64,000 nucleotides of DNA, from positions 44,721,003-44,785,002 of the forward strand of contig JAMXIF010000051.1 in the NCBI GenBank assembly GCA_028583685.1. Reading direction: 5' to 3'. How positions within the stretch are numbered: position 1 is the stretch's first letter; every line of letters begins with the position of its first letter. Of the stretch, positions 57,190 to 64,000 are shown piece after piece. The notes under the pieces were generated by a model. The model saw only the letters and a list, made by a program, of their open reading frames with translations. It was not told the origin of the DNA and ran no database searches. A program made the translations under genes and the position numbers. This DNA comes from Petaurus breviceps papuanus. Lineage: Eukaryota > Chordata > Mammalia > Diprotodontia > Petauridae.

Positions 57190-57470
57190 TTATTTATGTT
57201 GTATGTACTTTGCAAATCTTTGTAGACATGTTGCTTTCATTTGAAAAAATGTAAGCCTTCTGAGGGCAGAGACTGTTCAGTTTTTATCTTCATATTCTCA
57301 GTACCTAAAACAGAGTCTGACATATAATGGCTGCTTGATAAATGTTTGTTGATTGATAGGCTGTAAGCTCCTTGAGGGCAGGGAATGGTTAATTTTTGTT
57401 TTCGTCTCCCTACTACTTAATATAGCACATAGTAGGTGCTTAATAAATGTTTTTGGTTGATTCATTGATT
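57190..57470 (+). mobile_element. Two L2 3' ends in tandem
   Basis: Copy 1 has gtaagccttctgagggcaga and gataaatgtttgttgattga. Copy 2, from about 57358, has ctgtaagctccttgagggca and cttaataaatgtttttggtt. Confidence 0.68.
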
Positions 57471-57727
57471 TCACTAAGGAGGCTTTATAGAGAGCTGGAA
57501 CCAAATACAATTAATTGAATGTCATTTGGGGAAACATCCTAGTGCATGGAGACCCTCACCAGTTATCAGATATTCTTCATTTGTTTGGCCTTTTTAAAGG
57601 CATTGTTGAAGGCACTAGCAAGCGATTTTGATGAATATTTATCTATCTTCCTCCTCTATGTTTGACTTGTTGTCAATACCATGTGAATCATGGAATAAAG
57701 TTCTCTACTGTTTTGTTTGATATGGAT

Positions 57728-57875
57728 TTTTTTTTCTAATTTTGAGGCAATGAGGGTTGAGTGACTTGCCCAGGGTCACACAGCTAGTAAGTGTCTGAGG
57801 CCAGATTTGAACTTAGGTCCTCCTAACTCGAGGACCAGTGCTCCATCCACTGTGCCACCTAGCTGTCCCCCCCCA
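57728..57875 (-). mobile_element. tRNA-derived SINE
   Basis: T tract, ggcaatgagggttgagtgac, gtgtctgaggccagatttga, ending in gtgccacctagctgtcccc. Confidence 0.86.
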
Positions 57876-58211
57876 TTTTTCATAGATTTTTCATAATACT
57901 GTCATATACATGAGAGCGATCTTTTCTAAGAAGACACTTTTAAGCTACATTTTTTTCTGGGTTGAGTCAAATGTTCTTTTCTACAAACAAAATAGAAAGA
58001 GATTTTATATTTTCTCTGTCTCTCAGCTTTCAACCCATAAAGATGGGGGCCACTGGAAAATTGCCTGCAAAACTCCTCCTTTTCTGTTTGCATGCTTTCA
58101 TTGAGGATGATCTCAATACATGCATAGGCTACTCTCATTTTTTAGAGATGAAAATGAAGGCATGTGGCAGCTGGAAATATCTTCTTGATTGCCCTTTTTG
58201 GATCAAGATAG

Positions 58212-58410
58212 TGAAGCAGCAGAGTGTAGTGAATAGAGTGCTTTACTTGGAGTACAGAAGTTCAAATCCTGCCTCAGACACTTACTGTATGTATGGCTCT
58301 GGGCAAGCTACTTAACCCTCCTTGCCTCAGTTTCCTCATCTATAAATCAAAGGGCTTAGACTTGATGTCCTCTAAGGTACCTTGTAGCTCTAAATCATGA
58401 CCTTCCATTC
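58212..58410 (+). mobile_element. MIR/Mar1-like SINE
   Basis: It shows gcagcagagtgtagtgaata, caaatcctgcctcagacact and cttgatgtcctctaaggtac. Confidence 0.72.
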
Positions 58411-58599
58411 TTTTGGAATTTTTCTCACTTGGACCTGTCTTGAGAATTGAACCCTCAAATGCTTTTTTGTTGCCTCCTGTACTGATTTCTTTCATTTGTG
58501 TTTGGTTAGGACAAACTGCTCTCCTTGACTTTGAATACACACACAGACACTTCCAAAGACTTCCAGAGTTGGAAGGGAACTCATAGGCCATGCAATCCA

Positions 58600-59345
58600 A
58601 CCCATATGTGAATCACTGTGAACCAAGCAGACCCCATCAAACAGGAATCCCTGCTAAGATTAACCTGATATTTGCTGGAGGTAAAAGCTCAGTGGACTAT
58701 TAAACAAAATTATCTCCAGTCAAATCTGTAAGAGTCTTATATAAATTTAACGTATTAATGGCTTTAGAAGAGCCATCAAGGATACATTTTGTTCTACCCA
58801 GTCAGATGCTTTTAAAAGAAATCAATAAATAATAGAAATAATGGGAAGGTTCTTAAGCGCCATTGCATTACCATTTCATCACATAAGGAGCTGGATGCAG
58901 AGGTGGTAGAATCCAAATCTGGTTGCCTATGAGAATAGATTGTTCTGAAATTGCTGCCAGGTCCATTCCATTTTGTGTTTATTTTTTTTATCATCCCTAT
59001 ACTTTCATAGACAAATCCTCACAGAATACTCTGGTTTCACTGATTCTTTTAAGGTTTACTTTCTGTCAATTGCCTTTTGCAATCTTATGAAGCAACTGAT
59101 CAACGAGCATTTATTAAGGGCCTGCTGTGTGTCAGGCATAGGGGATACAAGCCAGTGCTTATAAGATACTCTGTGTATAGAATAGCATGCCTACATTCTA
59201 CACCTATGGTCCTCCTCTCTGGTGTTTTCATATGAACTTTTGCCACTTGTTAGTCGATATTTGCTAAGTCATTTTCTGGGCTCTTTGGGTCTTTTTGTTG
59301 TGAGATTTTATATCTCTTTCATCTTCTTAAGGAAGTGATAATAGA
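58600..59345. other. Intergenic, little recognised
   Basis: A short 5' piece of the unnamed long repeat lies at 59090-59160 (gagcatttattaagggcctg). Nothing else is named. Confidence 0.4.
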
Positions 59346-59349
59346 GTTC

Positions 59350-59562
59350 TTGGCATTATAGATTTAGATCTAGAAGGAATCTCAGAAGCCTTCAAGTCCA
59401 ACGCTTTCCTTTCACAACTAAGATAACTGAAGTTTATAGAAGCTTAATGTCTTGGCCAAGGTTACACAGCCAGTAACTGTCTGAGGTAGGATTTGAACTC
59501 AGGGTCTTTTTGATTCTAGAGCCAGTGGTTAATCCACTGCACCACCTAGCTGCTGGAGGTCT
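59350..59562 (-). mobile_element. MIR-related SINE with well-kept head
   Basis: It shows tctagaaggaatctcagaag, aaggttacacagccagtaac, and ccactgcaccacctagctgc. Confidence 0.7.
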
Positions 59563-60014
59563 TTGCTTTTATTTTTTCCCCATCTTTGCATTTGAGCTGT
59601 CATGTTTTCCTTCACTGAAGGATTTCATTCATTCCTTCATGACTTCATTAATTTCATTTCATTGTCTTCTCACCTTTGCTCTTATGAGGAATGAATGAGC
59701 TCCCCATTCAGGCTGCTTATTCAAAAATTCCTCCAGCTGTAAGCATTTCATTATAGATACAATGCTGTCAAAAATCTACTTTACCCTGCCTATATTTATC
59801 AGTATCTTAACCACGAGACATCTAAATTCTAGTGACAGTGAACTCTAATAACCTGACAAGACAGAGCAGTAACTGTCATTTTACCTATTTGTTAATAGCT
59901 TTGTTAGAATGCCAGACCAGTCTGATGTATACAAGGGCACTGATCCCTTCAAACCAAAGCAGACCTATGTGGTAAGATACAGACTTAAAATAATAATCAG
60001 ATTGTACATAGTGT

Positions 60015-60285
60015 TTAGTAACAATGATAACAATAATAGCTAGCACTTTTTGAGTGTTTTTGCAAAGTGCTTTTATAAATGTCATCTCATTTTATCCTCA
60101 TCACAACTCTGGGAAGCAGGTTCAATTACTGTTAGTTCCATTTTATGGTGAGGAAACTGAGGCAGAGGAAGGTTGAATAACCTGTCAAGGGTTACACAGT
60201 TGTTAAATGTTAGTGATGGGATTTAAATTCAGGTTTTCCTAACTCCAGGTCTAGCGCTCTATGCAACACAACACCATCTGAAAAA
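60015..60285 (-). mobile_element. MIR, nearly full length
   Basis: It shows gcaaagtgcttttataaatg, tatggtgaggaaactgaggc and ccaggtctagcgctctatgc. Confidence 0.75.
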
Positions 60286-60460
60286 ATGCTTTATATACCT
60301 TATCTCATTAAAGTCTCACAACAACTGTGGGGCAGGTACTATGGGTTTTTATTATCCCCATTTTACAGATGAGGAAACTGAGTCTAAGAGAAGTTAAGTG
60401 ACTTGCCAGTGGTCACACAACTATAAAGGCAGGATTTGAACCTAGGTCTTTATGAAGGAA
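60286..60460 (-). mobile_element. MIR, second adjacent copy
   Basis: It shows atctcattaaagtctcacaa, acagatgaggaaactgagtc and gatttgaacctaggtcttta. Confidence 0.72.
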
Positions 60461-60629
60461 ATTTGATACAGGCTTAACATCTGGGTGACCATAGGCTATG
60501 AAATTGAGACTCTCTAGTCCATAGAGCTTGTTTTGAAAAAGTTTACACACATGCAATATATTAGTTTCAGAGCTCATTTGCTTGTCTGACTATCCTCCTG
60601 AACCTCATGTATTCTTCTGTGAATATTAA

Positions 60630-63000
60630 AATTTTATTAGTTCTTTTTTTTGGACATTGTTATCAGTATCTTCCTGCCCACCCCAACAAATAAGCAGCCA
60701 AGCAAAACAAATTCACATATTAGTCATGTTCTAAAATGTATGTTTCTAGCCCATTGCCCTTTGTCAAGAGATGGGTAGTATCTTTCATCATCTGTTCTCT
60801 GTAGGTATAATTTGTTATTGAACTGATAAGAGTTCTTAAAGTCTTTCAAACTGGTTTTTCTTTTCATTGTTATAGTCATTGTATACTTTGTTATCCTGGC
60901 TCTGCTCACTTCACTGCATGAGTTCATGTAAGTCTTCCTAGGTTTCTTTAAATATGCCCCTTTCATCATATTTTATTTACAATAATATTCCATTATATTA
61001 GTATATCATAATTTGTTCATCCACTCCAGTTGAAATTCTTCTAGTTTCTAGTTCTCTGCTACAACAAAAAGTGCTACTATGAATTTTTTTGTACATATGG
61101 ATCCTTTCCTTCTTTCTTTGATTTCTTCGAGACACATGCTTAGTAGTAATATCACTGACTCAAAGAGGATGCACATTTTATTTATTGGACATAGTTTCAA
61201 ATTACTTTCTGGAATGGTACAGCTTCACCAACACTACTTTATTATGGTTGCTCTCCCCTATCTTCTCCAAATTTTTTTGTTTTCTGTTTTTGTCATCTTT
61301 TCCAATCTGATAGATATGAGGTAGAACCTCAGAGTTGTTTTAATTTGAGTTTTTCTTTGTATTTCTGAGTCAGAACATTTTTTTCATGTGCTAGATGATA
61401 GCTTGGATTTCCTACCTTGAGAATTGCCTGTTCATATCATTTGATCATTTTTCTTTTGGGAAGTGGCTCTTATTCTTATAATATTTGTTTCAGTTCCCTA
61501 GTTGACCTTTATCAGAAGAACTACTCACAAAGATCCCCTCCCCCAAGTTCATTATTTATCTTCCAATTTTACTTGCATTGATTTTTTTTGCAGAAGCTTT
61601 TCAACTTTGTGTTATCAAAATTGTCCATTTTATCTTCTGTGATCCTCTAAATACCTTGTTTAGTTAAACACTCTTTCTGTATCCAAAATCACAAAAGTAT
61701 CTACTTCCTTATTCCTCTAATTTATTTATAATGTGACCTTTTATATCTCTGTCACATATATATTTGGAACCCATTGAGGTATATGGTATGATAGCCAGCT
61801 AGATGGCACAGTGCATATAATGTTGGACCTGGAGTCAGGAAGTACTGAGTTTAAATCTGTTTTCAGATACTTACCAGCTGTGCAACCTTGGGCAAGTTAT
61901 TTAATGGCTCTGTGCCTCAGTTTTCCTATCTGTAAACTGGGGATAATAATAACACCTGCCTCCCAGGATTGTTATAAGAATAAAATGAAATACTATTTTC
62001 AAAGAACTTTGCAAAACTGAAAACCTTATATAAATGCTAACTATTGTTATTACTATATTTGTCTAAACCTGATTTTTGTAGGGCTGTTGTCTAGTTTTCC
62101 TAGTATTTTTGTTTTTGGTTGAATAGTGAGTCCTTAACCAGGTGGTTGGGATTTTTGGATTTATTAACTATCATGCTTCTATGTTTGTTTGTTCCTGAAT
62201 CTTGTGCCCATTGATCAGATTTTCTGTTTTTTAACTAGTATCAAATAATTTTGCTGATGAATGCAATGTAATATAGCTTGAGATTGGTTACTTCCTTCCT
62301 ACAGCTTTCCATTTTGTCTCATTATTTTCATGATCTTTAGTTCTCCCAGATGAATTGCATTATTACATTTTCTGGTTCTATGAAGTAACTCTTTGGTAGT
62401 TTGGTTAGTATGGCACTGAATAAGTAAAATATTTTGATAGTATTATCATTTTTGTGTATCGTCATAGCCCATACAGGAACAATTAATATCTTTCCAAGTA
62501 TTTAAGTAAGTCTTAATTTTGGTAGAGTGTTTTATAGTCATATTCATATAGTTCTTGTGTACATCTTGGTAGGTAGGCTTCCAGATATTTTATACAATTT
62601 TATAGTTATTTTGAATGGGATTTCTTTCTTTAATTCTCCCTGATGGGTTTTATTGGCAATATACAGATGAGCTAATGATTTATGTGAATTTAGTTTATAC
62701 TCTAATACTTAAGTCATTGTCTCAACTAATTTTTAGTTGAATTTCTAGGGTTCTCTAAGTAGATCATCATTATTTACAAAATTAATCATTTTGTTTCCTC
62801 TTTGATTATGCTGTTCTCTCTTTTTCTTGTTTTATTGCTATCATAGCACTATATAAAAATAGTGGTAATAATAGATATTTTTTGCTTTATCCCTGGTCTT
62901 TTTGGAAATAATGGTAGCATTTTTCCATTATATATTGCTAATATTTGTTTTTAGATAGATAGTATTTACTATATTAGGGAAAAAACCATGATTTCCTCCC
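60630..63000 (-). mobile_element. Old L1, 3' end and part of ORF2
   Basis: Reverse L1 of about 2.1 kb excluding insertions: gctctgctcacttcactgca, acaacaaaaagtgctactat, gatatgaggtagaacctcag, gaattgcctgttcatatcat and, further into ORF2, catcttggtaggtaggcttc. The frame is broken throughout, so it is a dead copy. A MIR lies inside at 61795. Confidence 0.8.
61795..62045 (+). mobile_element. MIR/Mar1-like SINE inside the L1
   Basis: Head gccagctagatggcacagtg, ggacctggagtcaggaagta, aactggggataataataaca, and a 3' end aaaccttatataaatgctaa. Confidence 0.8.
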
Positions 63001-63011
63001 TATATGTTTAG

Positions 63012-63175
63012 TTTTTTTTTCTTTTTGGAGGGGGGAAGGTAGGGCAATTGGGGTTAAGGGACTTGCCCAAGGTCACATGGCTAGTAAGTGTTAAGTGTCC
63101 GAGGCCGGATTTGAACTCAGATCCTCCTGACTCCAGGGCTATCTATTCACTTCATCACCTAGCTGTCCCTAGTTT
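63012..63175 (-). mobile_element. tRNA-derived SINE
   Basis: Reverse: ggtagggcaattggggttaa, aggccggatttgaactcaga, ending in cacctagctgtccc, with tagtttttttttt at both edges. Confidence 0.84.
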
Positions 63176-63304
63176 TTTTTTTTCTGTCATAGCAGTTCAA
63201 ATTTATTGATCAGAGAGCAGGGTTTATTTAATGAATGTAAAGCAATTATTTCTTAGGTTCCCATGAGAGAATGTTTAATGTCCTTGTTCATTTACATACA
63301 TCTG

Positions 63305-64000
63305 TATCTTTTAATTTTTTTTATTAATTTGTTTGTTTACTTTTAGTTTATAAGATTCAATTCCACAATTCCTTGAGTTTCAAATTCTGTCCCCCTCTCT
63401 TCCCTCCCCCCTCCCCCATGGCGGCATACAATCAAGTATAAGATCTGCAAATACTTTCAATTAGACATTAGTCAGGTTATAAAGATGGATTGTATCATAT
63501 GGAATGAGAAATGGTAAAGGGGAAATAAAACCAAACAAGAAAAAGAAAAAGATCAGGTAGTTTGCTTCAATCTGGATTCAAACTCATTTCCTTCTAATTC
63601 TTTCTCTGGATGTAGACATCTCTCTCTATCACGAGTCTTTTGGGATTGACTTATATCACTGCATTGCTGAGAAGAGTCCAGTCTATCAAAGCTGGTCATC
63701 ACATATACATTTTGTCTGTAATTGTGTACAAATTTCTCCTGGTTCTACTCTTCTTACTCAGCATCAGTTCATATAAGCCTCTCCAGGTAAATATGAAATC
63801 CATCTGCTCCTCTTTTCTTATAGCACAATAGTATTCCATTACATGCATATACCACAACTTGTTTAGCCATTCCCCAATTGATGGGCACCCCCTTAATTTC
63901 CAATTCTTTGCCACCACAAAAAGAGCTGCTGTAAATGTTTTTGTACATATGGGTCTTCCTCCCACTTCTATGATCTCTTTGGGATATAGCCCTAGAAGTG
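63305..64000 (-). mobile_element. Younger L1: 3' UTR and C-terminus of ORF2, running off the window
   Basis: On the minus strand an 88-codon frame (63699-63965) reads ALFVVAKNWKLRGCPS and NKLWYMHVMEYYCAIRKEEQ. This is the C-terminal part of L1 ORF2p, where human L1 has IAKTWNQPKCPS and MWHIYTMEYYAAIK. The 3' UTR with ccatggcggcatacaatcaa and an A-rich end (T-rich here) lies at 63305-63600. The element continues past 64000, so its length and activity cannot be judged. Confidence 0.88.

Noticed and set aside
63699-63965. 88-codon minus-strand frame as a host gene
   Set aside because: The peptide is L1 ORF2 C-terminus.

Overview
The window is vertebrate nuclear DNA from a marsupial. It has split exons with GT-AG introns, low CpG and a dense load of interspersed repeats. 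The repeats are typical of metatherian genomes: short tRNA-derived SINEs sharing the MIR core, L1 3' ends of marsupial type, and old CR1/L3 and L2 remnants. I cannot name the species from sequence alone.

The only host gene I can support is EOGT, the ER-resident O-GlcNAc transferase that acts on EGF repeats. It lies on the plus strand. Eight coding exons lie between 4441 and 19788 and encode the last 250 residues, corresponding to about human residues 278-527. They include the DYD motif and end in the ER-retrieval signal HDEL. All splice sites are GT-AG, phases join cleanly, and no disabling change is seen. The 5' half of the gene lies upstream of the window; positions 1-4440 are intron. A 3' UTR of about 2.2 kb follows, with a candidate AATAAA at 22040, and it carries an old MIR and a younger SINE.

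Positions 1-22065 therefore hold EOGT introns, exons and UTR with embedded repeats: a 137-bp tandem array at 2.7-3.1 kb, a pogo/Tigger-like MITE at 10.0 kb, a short palindromic mariner-like MITE just upstream of an exon, and many SINEs. From 22 to 64 kb I find no exon. This stretch holds fragments of L1, L2, CR1/L3, MIR and younger SINEs, purine-rich and CA microsatellites, a 10-N gap at 44646, and two solo LTRs of one retrovirus-like family at 31.5 and 50.0 kb in opposite orientation, each with a perfect 5-bp target duplication. Three repeat-poor stretches (39.8-40.4, 46.3-46.5 and 47.15-47.4 kb) are candidates for conserved noncoding elements. From remembered human gene order the region after EOGT leads toward TAFA4, but none of its exons is visible.

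I see no new multi-gene system. What is unusual here is the repeat architecture and its contacts with EOGT exons and UTR. Repeat boundaries are read by eye, and family names are given only as far as I recognise them.
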